Positions 8,469 to 17,028 of a stretch of DNA of 64,000 nucleotides are shown here, piece after piece. A program made the position numbers and the translations under genes. Origin of the DNA: Fructilactobacillus myrtifloralis (GTDB taxonomy: Bacteria > Bacillota > Bacilli > Lactobacillales > Lactobacillaceae); NCBI RefSeq assembly GCF_024029335.1, contig NZ_CP097116.1, positions 1,116,001 to 1,180,000 of the forward strand. The letters are read 5' to 3'. The notes below the pieces were generated by a model. The model did no database searches. It was given only the letters and a program-made list of their open reading frames with translations, and had not been told where the DNA came from. The first letter of the stretch is position 1. Every line of letters starts with the position of its first letter.

Positions 8469-9353
8469 ATGATTTCAGATGTACTGAGTAAGGCTTACAC
8501 CACGGTGAAGCACAACTTCTGGACCTTGCTGGCAATGGTGTTACCGGCTCTGTTAGTTTCGTTTATCGGTGGCGGCTTATCGTCAGCGGTCAGTAGTTTT
8601 AATTCTGTGACGAACGTGGACACGATGAACGGGCTTCTAACCGCTACCCCAGTTGATTTTGGTGGTTCCTTTCTAGTAACGTTAATTGTGGAAGTGATTT
8701 CTTTCCTGTTAATGCTATCCTTTGAATTAGGGTTGATCGTGAGCTTACAATCCGGTCACTTTAAGTTTAAAAATGCCTTTGTGGTGTTTCACGGCTTAAC
8801 GTGGCTAGTAATGCTCGGGATTTACGTGGTGTTTGCTGCCATCATGACGCTGTTAAGCCTGTTCTTCCTCATGGTCGTAATTGGGTTTGCAATCGCAGCT
8901 AATCAAAGTGTCTTTTTTGGCGTACTAGCATTTGTAGTCGCCGTAATCGGAGTGGTCGTGATTGCCTACGTAATGTTAGGGCTCCGGTACGTGTTCTTTA
9001 CGTACTTCGTGGCTAAAGAACAGGATGACATGAGCTTCTTTGCGGCCTTTGTCACTAACTGGAAGATGATGAAGGGGCACCGGTGGCAATTATTAGGCTT
9101 GATCCTAATGCAAGTGCTCATTGCTTTAGTCATTGCCTTAGTAGTTGGGATTATCGCTGCGTTGATCTTCGTCATTCTCGGAGTCATTGGTAATCCGGGC
9201 TTACGGTTAGTGGTTGCTGCCATCCTAGTCATCATTGCAGTCGTTCTTTTTATTGCTGTGTACCTGTTCTACGGGCTATGGTGTTCAATGGCGCACGTTC
9301 AATTTTTCTTGAAACTACGTGATCAAGACGCAGTGACGGATGCAGCCGAATAA
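8469..9353 (+). CDS. Membrane protein of unknown function
   Basis: A 294-residue protein with about six long hydrophobic helices and a short amphipathic N-terminus (MISDVLSKAYTTVKHNFWTL). The repeated structure resembles membrane-domain proteins such as DUF975 or the glycerophosphodiesterase membrane domain, but no diagnostic motif is certain. The ATG at 8469 follows ggagg (8459-8463) by 5 bases; the upstream in-frame ATG at 8457 overlaps that site. A TATACT near 8433 could be the -10 box. It stands alone between two promoters. Confidence 0.65.
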   Translation: MISDVLSKAYTTVKHNFWTLLAMVLPALLVSFIGGGLSSAVSSFNSVTNVDTMNGLLTATPVDFGGSFLVTLIVEVISFLLMLSFELGLIVSLQSGHFKFKNAFVVFHGLTWLVMLGIYVVFAAIMTLLSLFFLMVVIGFAIAANQSVFFGVLAFVVAVIGVVVIAYVMLGLRYVFFTYFVAKEQDDMSFFAAFVTNWKMMKGHRWQLLGLILMQVLIALVIALVVGIIAALIFVILGVIGNPGLRLVVAAILVIIAVVLFIAVYLFYGLWCSMAHVQFFLKLRDQDAVTDAAE

Positions 9354-9386
9354 TTTTTCCGGGAAATGCCGTGGAATATGGTAGAA

Positions 9387-9399
9387 TGAAACTGTTTCA
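9387..9399. promoter_or_regulatory. Palindrome at the ACP2 transcription start
   Basis: TGAAACTGTTTCA is a perfect odd palindrome lying directly after TAGAAT (9382-9387), a candidate -10 box. It could be an operator; no known consensus is matched. Confidence 0.35.
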
Positions 9400-9432
9400 A
9401 TTAATCTTAGATGAACTAATGGAGTGGTGAAG

Positions 9433-9690
9433 ATGGCTGAACAAGCAAATAAAGATCAAATTTTAGCAGAAATCAAGGATATCGTGGTGGATCAAACGGA
9501 TATTGATCCCGAAAAAATCACGTTAGACGCTAACTTCAAAGATAACTTGGACTTAGATAGTTTGGATATCTTTGAAATCGTGGATGCCTTAGAAGACAAG
9601 TACGACATCGAAATTGATGGCGACGAAGGCATGGAAACGGTTCAAGATTTAGTTGATTACGTAGCTAAGCAACTAGACGAACAAAAATAA
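9433..9690 (+). CDS. Acyl carrier protein, second copy
   Basis: An 85-residue acidic four-helix protein with the 4'-phosphopantetheine attachment Ser in LDLDSLDIFE. It is very similar along its whole length to the operon ACP at 20108, including the DGDEG and LVDYVAKQ segments, which points to a duplication. The ATG at 9433 has ggag 8 bases upstream. It is followed after 20 bases by a phosphopantetheinyl transferase, its probable activating enzyme. No ketosynthase or other fatty-acid gene is nearby, so it may feed a special acyl-transfer task or serve as a spare FAS II carrier. Confidence 0.93.
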   Translation: MAEQANKDQILAEIKDIVVDQTDIDPEKITLDANFKDNLDLDSLDIFEIVDALEDKYDIEIDGDEGMETVQDLVDYVAKQLDEQK

Positions 9691-9710
9691 GCTGGTAGGA
9701 GGCGGTTCGT

Positions 9711-10289
9711 GTGTTGAAATTCAAAACCGGACGGCTCACCGACTTACAATATCAACCGTATTATCGTCAGTTTCACATCGAGGATAACCAACGCCGGCAA
9801 AAAGACGTCGTTGCGCGCATTTTATTGGCCAAGCTGATGGAGTTGCCGGACGACGCCTTGTTAGCGGATGCGGAATTTACGACGATTGCGAATGGAAAGC
9901 CGTTGTTTGCGAAGCGAACGACGGCTTTTAACGTTTCGCATTCAGCGGATTTGGTCCTGGTGGCTATTTCTGACCGGCCGTTGGGGGTTGATGTGGAAAA
10001 GGTGAAGCCCATCCACTTAAACCGGTTAAAGCGGGCGTTTACGGTCGCAGAGTTAGCTTACTTAGAACAGCTGCCACCGGCGCGCCAGTCGCTGACCATG
10101 TTACGGCTGTGGACCGTGAAGGAAGCAGTTCTGAAGGAAACCGGGGCCGGCTTGCCGGGAAAACCCCGGACGGTGATTGTCAACGTCCCTCGGATGGACG
10201 TCGCCGAGCAACACGGACAGAAGTTTACGATCAATTTCCTCGCGATTCACGAAGATTACCTGGGCACGGTGGCCCAAAAAGAGGAATAA
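9711..10289 (+). CDS. Sfp-type 4'-phosphopantetheinyl transferase
   Basis: A 192-residue enzyme that moves phosphopantetheine from CoA to the Ser of a carrier protein. The Sfp-family Mg2+/CoA motifs are present: FNVSHSADLVLVA, GVDVEKV and LWTVKEAVLKETGAGL. It starts at GTG 9711, with aggagg at 9698-9703 seven bases before it. It is shorter than Sfp itself (about 225 residues), as in the compact Gsp/HetI-like subgroup. It forms an operon with the ACP paralogue just upstream and is closed by a long perfect terminator. Confidence 0.9.
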   Translation: MLKFKTGRLTDLQYQPYYRQFHIEDNQRRQKDVVARILLAKLMELPDDALLADAEFTTIANGKPLFAKRTTAFNVSHSADLVLVAISDRPLGVDVEKVKPIHLNRLKRAFTVAELAYLEQLPPARQSLTMLRLWTVKEAVLKETGAGLPGKPRTVIVNVPRMDVAEQHGQKFTINFLAIHEDYLGTVAQKEE

Positions 10290-10315
10290 GACCAGTGGAG
10301 GTTCGGACCAGTTAA

Positions 10316-10352
10316 ACAGCACGGAATGAATTCATTCCGTGCTGTTTTTTTG
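10316..10352. terminator. Terminator after the PPTase gene
   Basis: A 30-base perfect palindrome (10316-10345, 15-base arms) followed by seven T. Confidence 0.92.
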
Positions 10353-10466
10353 TAGGAAGGATCCGGGGATTAACGTGAGTGGCAATTAACTTTAAATAAC
10401 ATTAATTATTAGGTGGTGGGCAGCGTAATTAATGGTATGATAACAAGTAATCTCGGTTAGTAATCC

Positions 10467-10507
10467 ACTGGTTGGAAGGACCTGGAACCGTGTCCAGATG
10501 GTCCAGT
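10467..10507 (+). promoter_or_regulatory. Leader with competing inverted repeats before the MFS gene
   Basis: GGACC-TGGA (10478-10486) can pair with TCCA-gat-GGTCC (10493-10504), while ACTGG (10467-10471) can pair with CCAGT (10503-10507). The two pairings share the same CC and so exclude each other. It lies 28 bases before the start codon. A regulatory role is inference. Confidence 0.35.
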
Positions 10508-10534
10508 CAGAACAACCCACAAGGAGAAGCTGTC

Positions 10535-11833
10535 ATGAACGTGTATTGGAAAAACTCCACCTTCCGGGCCTTAGCCAATTCGAGCTTTTTGAGTGCGATT
10601 GGTTCGACGTTGTTTAACTTGGTCTTTCTGGTGTATGCGCAAACGTTACCGTTTAAAACGCTGGCCGTCTCCATTGTTTCGTTTGCTAATCTGGTTCCCA
10701 CTTTTTTCATGATTTTTAACGGGTACTGGGCAGACCACACGAATCCTAGGCATCGGTTTCGCTATGTGATTGGCTTACGCGGAATCCAGGGTTGTTTATA
10801 CCTGGGAATTGCGGGTTTATTGCAGGAGCCTGGCACCATGGGGCTGTTTGCGGGGTTAGTGGCGCTTAACGTTATTTCTGATTTACTGGCAGACTATACC
10901 ATTAATCTCATCATGCACTATGAAAAAATGATCCTGCACGGTCAAACCGAACGCCAGTCCGCACTCGGATTTTCCGCTGGGATGCGGAACATCATCTCGA
11001 TGGTGTTTCAAGCCGCGGGAGCTAGCTTGATTGTCCTGCTCCACAATAATTTTTCCCTGTTTGCGGTAATCAACGCGCTGTCCTTTTTGCTGGCGGGGCT
11101 GGTTTTAGTTCATGACCGCCGGTTATTTCGGCATTTGGATCGCAAAGCCGCGAGCACTCAAGCTGATCAGAATCAAAAAGAGGGGATGCTGGTTAGTTTA
11201 GGGCAGTCCTTTCGGACGATCTATGCGAACCACCCGTTATTCATCATGTTACTGCTGGCCCTGGCTTGTAATTCGTTGGGGGCTTCATTAGAGGGGTTAA
11301 CCGCAGTTTTATTGGCCAACGTGCGGACTCTGTGGCTGGGAAACTTTGCGACCACGGTCGCAGCCGTTAGTATCGTTGGTTCGTTATCAATTACCATTGC
11401 AGCGCTGTGGACCAACGACGGGTTACAACGGTTCTCACTTCCAAGTTTGACGGCCGTTAGCATGACGTTTTTAGTGCTGTTCGCGGTTAACATGGTTTGG
11501 TGGCAAAGTCCGCTGGTGATGCTAGTGACGATGGCGATTGCTAGTTATCCAATTGGAAAAATTAATCCCCGGGTGCAGAGTGAGATCTTCACCCTAACCG
11601 ATGCCCAGCATCTCACGGCGACCATGTCGGTAATTTCAACCGTCGTGTTGCTGGGGGCGCCGCTCGGCAATGTGATCTTTTTGGGGATTGCCAACCTCTT
11701 TAATCCGCAGGTGGCTTGGATTACATTTGGTGGCGCGGCCGTGGTAGTAACCATGGGGGCTTTTCTGTGCGTGTGGCAGTGGCCCCAGCTGGTGGCTAAC
11801 CAAGCCCAGCGAGTTAATAAAGAACCTGATTAA
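10535..11833 (+). CDS. MFS transporter
   Basis: A 432-residue polytopic protein with about 12 hydrophobic helices, a short N-terminus (MNVYWKNSTFRALANSSF) and a charged central loop (HLDRKAASTQADQNQKEG) dividing two six-helix halves. The organisation fits the MFS family of drug/metabolite exporters. The ATG at 10535 is chosen because aaggag (10521-10526) is 8 bases upstream; a longer frame from 10472 lacks a binding site. It is monocistronic and convergent with purA. Substrate unknown. Confidence 0.82.
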   Translation: MNVYWKNSTFRALANSSFLSAIGSTLFNLVFLVYAQTLPFKTLAVSIVSFANLVPTFFMIFNGYWADHTNPRHRFRYVIGLRGIQGCLYLGIAGLLQEPGTMGLFAGLVALNVISDLLADYTINLIMHYEKMILHGQTERQSALGFSAGMRNIISMVFQAAGASLIVLLHNNFSLFAVINALSFLLAGLVLVHDRRLFRHLDRKAASTQADQNQKEGMLVSLGQSFRTIYANHPLFIMLLLALACNSLGASLEGLTAVLLANVRTLWLGNFATTVAAVSIVGSLSITIAALWTNDGLQRFSLPSLTAVSMTFLVLFAVNMVWWQSPLVMLVTMAIASYPIGKINPRVQSEIFTLTDAQHLTATMSVISTVVLLGAPLGNVIFLGIANLFNPQVAWITFGGAAVVVTMGAFLCVWQWPQLVANQAQRVNKEPD

Positions 11834-11841
11834 AAAAAGCC

Positions 11842-11867
11842 GGTCTCAAATTCGTGAATTTGAGACC
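11842..11867. terminator. Shared terminator between MFS gene and purA
   Basis: GGTCTCAAATTC (11842-11853) pairs with GAATTTGAGACC (11856-11867). A run of A before it gives the T tract for purA on the minus strand. Confidence 0.85.
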
Positions 11868-11883
11868 AGCTTTGGTAGTTTAA

Positions 11884-13152
11884 TTAGCGCCGGTGGGTTT
11901 GTTCCCGGTCGGGGCCTACCGAATACCATTCGATGGGAACCTGAACGAGTTTTTCAACCGTCGTAATGTAGTTTTGGGCGTTTGCTGGGAGTTGATCAAA
12001 GGTGGTGCAGCCCGTGGTACTTTCGTTCCAGCCGGGCAATTCCTGGTAGACCGGTTCGCAGTTATCTAATTCAGTAAGATTAGCGGGGTAGTAATCGATG
12101 ATTTCCCCGTTGAGCCGGTAGCCCGTGCAGACCTTAATGACGTCTAGTTCGTCTAAGACATCCACACAGTTCATGGCGAGGGCAGTTAAACCAGAAACCC
12201 GGGCTGCATGCCGCAGGGCAACTGTATCTAGCCAGCCAATCCGCCGGGGCCGTTTTGTGACCGTCCCGTATTCATGGGCGGTGTCTCTAATGTGATCCCC
12301 AATTTGATCTAAAAGTTCGGTTGGGAATGGACCTTCACCAACCCGCGAAGTGTAAGCCTTGCAAACCCCAATCACATCAGTGATCGTGGTTGGACCAAGT
12401 CCCGCACCGACGGCGGCGCCTCCGGCAACCGGATTGGAAGAAGTTACGTAGGGATAAGTTCCGTGATCAATGTCTAACATGATCCCCTGAGCACCTTCAA
12501 AGAGTAATTGTTCTCCTTGTTGTAAGGCGTGATTCAGTAACACCGAGGTATCGGTCACGTAGGGTTGCATGCGGGCCCCGTACGCTAGGTATTCGGCATA
12601 GATCGTGTCGAAGTCCAGCGGTGCAACCCCGTACAGCTTCGTCAGTAATTCGTTTTTTTGCCGCAACGTTTCTTGCAGTTCCCGTTTGAGCGTGACTGGG
12701 TCAATCAAATCGGCGACCCGAATCCCGACCCGGGCAATTTTATCCATGTAGGCGGGTCCAATCCCCTTGTGGGTGGTTCCGATTTTATTCGTTCGTTGGG
12801 CTTCGCTTAATTCGTCAAACAGAATGTGGTACGGCATAATGATCTGCGCCCGCGAAGAAATGCGCAGGTTGTCAGTCGGAACGCCGTTTTCAGTGAGATA
12901 GTCAATTTCTTGAAAGAGCGATTGGGGGTTTAAAACGACCCCGTTTCCAATCACCGCCATTTTATCGGCGTAAAAAATCCCCGAGGGGAGCAATTGCAAG
13001 CTAAACTTGTGACCGTTGAACACAATCGTGTGACCGGCGTTATCGCCCCCTTGGTACCGAGCGATAGCATCGGAATCCTTACTAAGATAATCGACGATTT
13101 TACCCTTACCTTCATCGCCCCATTGACTACCAACAACTACTGTGACTGACAT
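11884..13152 (-). CDS. purA: Adenylosuccinate synthetase
   Basis: A 422-residue enzyme that joins IMP and aspartate with GTP to form adenylosuccinate, the first committed step to AMP. The N-terminus has the GTP-binding loop [11 protein letters not shown] and the IMP-site [19 protein letters not shown] and the C-terminal YSVGPDREQ are also typical. A gaggtg site precedes the ATG. The gene reads leftward and ends at a bidirectional terminator. A PurBox-like sequence lies about 90 bases upstream. Its product is the substrate of purB, encoded divergently 1 kb away. Confidence 0.97.
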   Translation of the reverse strand: MSVTVVVGSQWGDEGKGKIVDYLSKDSDAIARYQGGDNAGHTIVFNGHKFSLQLLPSGIFYADKMAVIGNGVVLNPQSLFQEIDYLTENGVPTDNLRISSRAQIIMPYHILFDELSEAQRTNKIGTTHKGIGPAYMDKIARVGIRVADLIDPVTLKRELQETLRQKNELLTKLYGVAPLDFDTIYAEYLAYGARMQPYVTDTSVLLNHALQQGEQLLFEGAQGIMLDIDHGTYPYVTSSNPVAGGAAVGAGLGPTTITDVIGVCKAYTSRVGEGPFPTELLDQIGDHIRDTAHEYGTVTKRPRRIGWLDTVALRHAARVSGLTALAMNCVDVLDELDVIKVCTGYRLNGEIIDYYPANLTELDNCEPVYQELPGWNESTTGCTTFDQLPANAQNYITTVEKLVQVPIEWYSVGPDREQTHRR

Positions 13153-13186
13153 ATAAGCACCTCGTTCATTTTTTTTACCAGTAGCA

Positions 13187-13215
13187 AGTTTACCAATCTT
13201 AACCGGTTAAATCAA
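13187..13215 (-). promoter_or_regulatory. Candidate purA promoter with central palindrome
   Basis: On the minus strand TTGATT (13215-13210) and TAAACT (13192-13187) are 17 bases apart. The spacer holds the perfect palindrome TTAACCGGTTAA (13199-13210), which touches the -35 box and could be an operator. Confidence 0.45.
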
Positions 13216-13240
13216 GAACTTAACTGATTTTTACGTACTT

Positions 13241-13254
13241 AAAGTTCGGCTTTT
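13241..13254 (-). promoter_or_regulatory. PurBox-like PurR site upstream of purA
   Basis: The minus strand reads AAAAGCCGAACTTT, one mismatch from the Gram-positive PurBox (AWWWCCGAACWWT). It lies upstream of the candidate promoter, as expected for a PurR-controlled purine gene. Confidence 0.55.
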
Positions 13255-13302
13255 ATTTACACGACTGGTAGCGCAGGTGTAGCTGCGGGGCTCTCGTCAG
13301 GA

Positions 13303-14058
13303 CTAGTTAGCTGGCTGGACCAACGCGGCTTGAAACTTCGTCTTGAAATCTGGATCCAGGTGCAGGGCGTCGGTGAGATAGTGATCAAAGGAGCCGTAGT
13401 GATTGTCAATCGTTGCAAAGGCGTGGGCCAAATAGGCTTGGTCGACGTTTAAAGCGACTTTAAGAACGGCGATTTGCTGGTCAGGAAGTTTACCCGTGAG
13501 AGCCGTTAAAATGGCTTCGTTAGCGTCCTTACGCAGTTCGTTGGTTTTGAGGTAGTCGGCATAAATTTGCTGCTCAGAGGCCCCGACTAACTTTAAAATC
13601 AAGGCGGCCCCAAACCCAGTGCGATCTTTGCCGGCAAAGCAGTGAAACAGAACCGGCTCGTTGAGGCTGAGAATCTGAGTTAAAAACGTGTGGTAGCCTC
13701 GTTGGGCGGACGGACTGAGCACTAGTTGTTCGTAAGTCTGCAACATTGACTGGGTAATGTTGTCAGCGTGGAGGAGCATGTCTTCCAGTGACGCACTACT
13801 AGTGGTGGCAGAGGCAAGGATGTCCAGGTTTTCGTTGGTAACGCCCGGCAGTTGGGTATCGGGACTAGCCTGAATTTCTTGGTGACTGCGAAAATCAAAG
13901 ATGTGGCGCAGGTGACAGTCCTTAGTTAAAAAAGCGACGTCCGAGTCTGTCAGATCAACGAGTTGACCACTCCGAAATAATCGGCCGGAGCGGAGGGTTC
14001 CACCGGGAACGTTGATGCCCCCGAGATCTCTGAAGTTAACGATTTTACTGGTTGGCAT
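13303..14058 (-). CDS. Tyrosine-protein phosphatase-like protein
   Basis: A 251-residue protein of the Y_phosphatase3 type (bacterial tyrosine/phosphoinositide phosphatases). The signature P-loop is complete: VLFHCFAGKDRTGFG, with the nucleophilic Cys and Arg of HCxxGKDR. The N-terminus NFRDLGGINVPGGTLRSGRLFRSG is typical of the family. It has no signal peptide, so it is likely cytoplasmic. It reads in the same direction as purA, 150 bases upstream of it, and is divergent from purB. Its natural substrate (phosphotyrosine, phosphosugar or lipid) cannot be told. Confidence 0.88.
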   Translation of the reverse strand: MPTSKIVNFRDLGGINVPGGTLRSGRLFRSGQLVDLTDSDVAFLTKDCHLRHIFDFRSHQEIQASPDTQLPGVTNENLDILASATTSSASLEDMLLHADNITQSMLQTYEQLVLSPSAQRGYHTFLTQILSLNEPVLFHCFAGKDRTGFGAALILKLVGASEQQIYADYLKTNELRKDANEAILTALTGKLPDQQIAVLKVALNVDQAYLAHAFATIDNHYGSFDHYLTDALHLDPDFKTKFQAALVQPAN

Positions 14059-14148
14059 GTTGTTTTTGCTCCTTTTGCTTGGTCTTTAATTACTAGTATA
14101 CCAGGTAATTTAGGGGTCGGGGCAACTGGTAAGCACCCCGGACGGAAA

Positions 14149-14176
14149 TTGACAAATGGTTAGAAATCGTTAGAAT
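14149..14176 (+). promoter_or_regulatory. purB promoter
   Basis: TTGACA at 14149-14154 and TAGAAT at 14171-14176 with a 16-base spacer, 30 bases before the purB start. Confidence 0.75.
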
Positions 14177-14205
14177 TGAGGTATTTAAAAGTGGAGGATG
14201 GAACA

Positions 14206-15504
14206 ATGATTGAGCGGTATACCCGGGCACCAATGAAGCAAATTTGGAGCATGCAGAATCAGTATCAATCGTGGTTAGACGTTGAGATTGCGATTGACGA
14301 GGCCTGGAACAAACTAGGCTTAATTCCGGATGCGGACCTCGCTGCGATTCAGCAAAAGGCCAAGTTTGATCCAGACGAAATTGCCCGCCTGGAAGCAATT
14401 ACGCACCATGATGTGGTGGCCTTTACCCGCGACGTGTCGGAATCGTTAGGACCAGAAAAACGTTGGATTCACTACGGCGTTACCAGTACGGACGTGGTGG
14501 ATACCGCGCAGGGACTCCGGTTAAAAGAGGCAGATGCCGTGTTACGCGAGGATCTGAATACCCTGTTAGCCACCATTAAAGCGCAGGCGCTGAAGTACAA
14601 AAATACGGTAATGATGGGCCGAACCCACGGAGTTCAAGCAGAACCTACTACCTTCGGACTCAAACTCGCTCGGTGGTATTCGGAACTCAAGCGTGACATT
14701 GACCGGTTTAACCACTCCGCTGCTGGAGTCGAAGCTGGAAAAATTTCGGGGGCCGTGGGGACCTTTGCGAACATTGATCCAGCGGTGGAAGAGTATGTTT
14801 GTCACAAACTGGGATTACGTGCCCAAGAAATTGCTAGTCAGGTGTTACCACGGGATTTACACGCTGAGTACTTAGCAACGCTGGCTCTCATTGCCACTAG
14901 TTTAGAAAACTTTGCCACGGAAATCCGGAGCTTACAACGCTCTGAGATCCACGAGGTGGAGGAACACTTTAATGCCGGTCAAAAGGGCTCGTCGGCAATG
15001 CCGCATAAACGGAATCCGATTGGTTCAGAAAACATTTGTGGGTTAGCCCGTACGATGCGGGGCTTAATCACCCCGGCTTACGAAAACGTGACCCTGTGGC
15101 ACGAACGTGATATTTCCCACTCTTCCGCCGAACGAATCATTTTGCCCGAAAGTACGACGTTGCTTGATTACATGTTGCACCGGTTTAACAACATCCTTAA
15201 AAACCTGGATGTCTTCCCCGACCGGATGAAGGCTAACATGAACATCACCCACGGATTAATTTACAGTCAACGGGTGATGTTGAAGTTGATTAATACCGGT
15301 TTGAGTCGGGAAGCGGCTTATGATTTGGTGCAACCGCTAACGGCGCAGTCCTGGGAGCAACAAACCTCGTTTAAGCAACTCGTGGAAGCCAGTCCAGAAA
15401 TCACGGCGCGCTTGAGTCCGGCTGACATTGAGGATGCGTTTGACTATCACTACCACCTCCGCCACGTGGATGACATCTACCGACGGGTGGGATTAGAAGA
15501 ATAA
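14206..15504 (+). CDS. purB: Adenylosuccinate lyase
   Basis: A 432-residue enzyme of the fumarase/aspartase superfamily. It splits adenylosuccinate into AMP and fumarate and also SAICAR into AICAR and fumarate. Visible motifs: GRTHGVQAEPTTFG, and the superfamily signature GSSAMPHKRNP containing the mobile catalytic loop. The ATG at 14206 follows ggagg (14193-14197) by 8 bases; an earlier in-frame ATG at 14176 overlaps the promoter. It has its own strong promoter and terminator. The next gene, fumC, would hydrate the fumarate released here. Confidence 0.97.
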   Translation: MIERYTRAPMKQIWSMQNQYQSWLDVEIAIDEAWNKLGLIPDADLAAIQQKAKFDPDEIARLEAITHHDVVAFTRDVSESLGPEKRWIHYGVTSTDVVDTAQGLRLKEADAVLREDLNTLLATIKAQALKYKNTVMMGRTHGVQAEPTTFGLKLARWYSELKRDIDRFNHSAAGVEAGKISGAVGTFANIDPAVEEYVCHKLGLRAQEIASQVLPRDLHAEYLATLALIATSLENFATEIRSLQRSEIHEVEEHFNAGQKGSSAMPHKRNPIGSENICGLARTMRGLITPAYENVTLWHERDISHSSAERIILPESTTLLDYMLHRFNNILKNLDVFPDRMKANMNITHGLIYSQRVMLKLINTGLSREAAYDLVQPLTAQSWEQQTSFKQLVEASPEITARLSPADIEDAFDYHYHLRHVDDIYRRVGLEE

Positions 15505-15515
15505 GTTGTAATTAG

Positions 15516-15551
15516 ATTCCATTGACGTGTTAACGTGAATGGAATTTTTGC
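15516..15551 (+). terminator. Terminator after purB
   Basis: ATTCCATT (15516-15523) pairs with AATGGAAT (15538-15545), with an inner ACGT/ACGT stem, followed by T residues. Confidence 0.75.
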
Positions 15552-15607
15552 TAAGTGGTGGGCATCACGAACCGCCCAGCTTGAACTAACGAAATGAGGT
15601 TACTTGG

Positions 15608-16990
15608 ATGACAGAAACACGAACAGAATCTGATACGCTTGGCCCCGTTGCGGTGCCGAAAACGGCGCTGTGGGGAGCGCAAACAGAACGCAGTCGGCAC
15701 AATTTTCCGGTCGGACCGTTAATGCCCGTCCAGGTGATTCGCGCCCTCATCGAAATCAAACGGGCAGCGGCACGGGTCAATGCCAAAGCCCAAAAAATTA
15801 GTTCGGACAAGGCCACGGCCCTTGAAACTGCGAGTGATTATTTGCTGGCGTTACCGGATCAGGAATTAATGCAATCCTTTCCCCTCCATGTCTACCAAAC
15901 GGGGTCTGGAACGCAGACCAACATGAACGTGAACGAAGTGCTAACCCACGTGGTAGCCGACCAGCAAGCGGAGCTTCGGGTGCAACCGAACGACGATGTG
16001 AACGCGTCGCAGAGTTCTAACGATACCTTTCCAACGGCGATGAACATGGCTGCCTACCAGGCGGTGCAAGCATTACTGCCCCAGTTAGAACATTTAATGG
16101 CTTCGTTAAAACGGTTGGAAACGAAGTACTGGCAGGTGGTTAAGATTGGGCGAACCCACCTCCAAGATGCTACTCCGTTGACCTTTGGCCAGGAAATCTC
16201 GGGCTGGCTGAGTACGGTCCAGCGCGATACGGAAGCCCTCCGTCAAGCTGCCCAGGGGCTCTTACAGCTTCCCATCGGGGGAACGGCGGTCGGAACGGGT
16301 TTGAATACGCCACCGCACTTTGACACGGAAATGGTGGCGGAATTAAGCGCTGCTCGAAACGTTCCGTATCAGGTGACGAATAAGTTTGCCGGCTTGACGG
16401 CCCATTCTGATTTACTGACGACCCACGGCGTAGTGCGGACCCTCGCGTCTGATTTGTTGAAGATTGCCAATGACATCCGCTTCTTAGCCAGCGGACCCCG
16501 GGCCGGATACGGGGAACTGACCATTCCCGCCAATGAGCCGGGCTCGTCGATCATGCCCGGGAAGGTGAACCCAACCCAGGCCGAAGCGATGACAATGGCG
16601 GCCACGCGGATTATGGGCAACGATACCACGCTTACGGTGGCCAATAGTCAGGGTAACTTTGAAATGAATGTGTACAAACCGGTTATGATCGCGAGTTTCT
16701 TAGAGTCGGTGGACTTGCTCACGGGCTTGCTCCCGAACTTCACGGATAAGATGGTCGCGGGGATTCAGGTTAACCAAGCCCGCATGGAACAACTGGTGGA
16801 CGATTCCTTAATGACGGTGACGGCCTTAGCTCCGCACATTGGGTACCACCAGGCGGCTGAAATTGCGAACCAAGCCCTAGCAAAGCACGAACGGTTACGT
16901 GATGCGGCGCTTGATTCCGGATTAGTGACGGCGGCTCAGTTTGACCAGTGGGTGCAACCGTTACAAATGACGAATTATGAGCGGAACTAA
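15608..16990 (+). CDS. fumC: Fumarate hydratase, class II
   Basis: A 460-residue iron-independent fumarase converting fumarate and malate. Signature GSSIMPGKVNP and the substrate-site stretches QTGSGTQTNMNVNE, ASQSSNDTFPTAMN and GRTHLQDATPLTFGQE are intact. With no other TCA gene nearby, the likely role is recycling fumarate from PurB (and from arginine synthesis) to malate. A weak gagg precedes the ATG at 15608. A strong bidirectional terminator follows. Confidence 0.96.
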   Translation: MTETRTESDTLGPVAVPKTALWGAQTERSRHNFPVGPLMPVQVIRALIEIKRAAARVNAKAQKISSDKATALETASDYLLALPDQELMQSFPLHVYQTGSGTQTNMNVNEVLTHVVADQQAELRVQPNDDVNASQSSNDTFPTAMNMAAYQAVQALLPQLEHLMASLKRLETKYWQVVKIGRTHLQDATPLTFGQEISGWLSTVQRDTEALRQAAQGLLQLPIGGTAVGTGLNTPPHFDTEMVAELSAARNVPYQVTNKFAGLTAHSDLLTTHGVVRTLASDLLKIANDIRFLASGPRAGYGELTIPANEPGSSIMPGKVNPTQAEAMTMAATRIMGNDTTLTVANSQGNFEMNVYKPVMIASFLESVDLLTGLLPNFTDKMVAGIQVNQARMEQLVDDSLMTVTALAPHIGYHQAAEIANQALAKHERLRDAALDSGLVTAAQFDQWVQPLQMTNYERN

Positions 16991-17020
16991 AAAAGGACGA
17001 TGCCGCGGCATCGTCCTTTT
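16991..17020. terminator. Bidirectional terminator fumC / YczE-like gene
   Basis: A 30-base perfect palindrome with A and T ends, serving both convergent genes. Confidence 0.92.
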
Positions 17021-17028
17021 TGTGTACT

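Noticed and set aside
14093-14398. Minus-strand frame of 101 codons overlapping purB
   Set aside because: It covers the purB promoter and start, has no ribosome site and no protein-like features.
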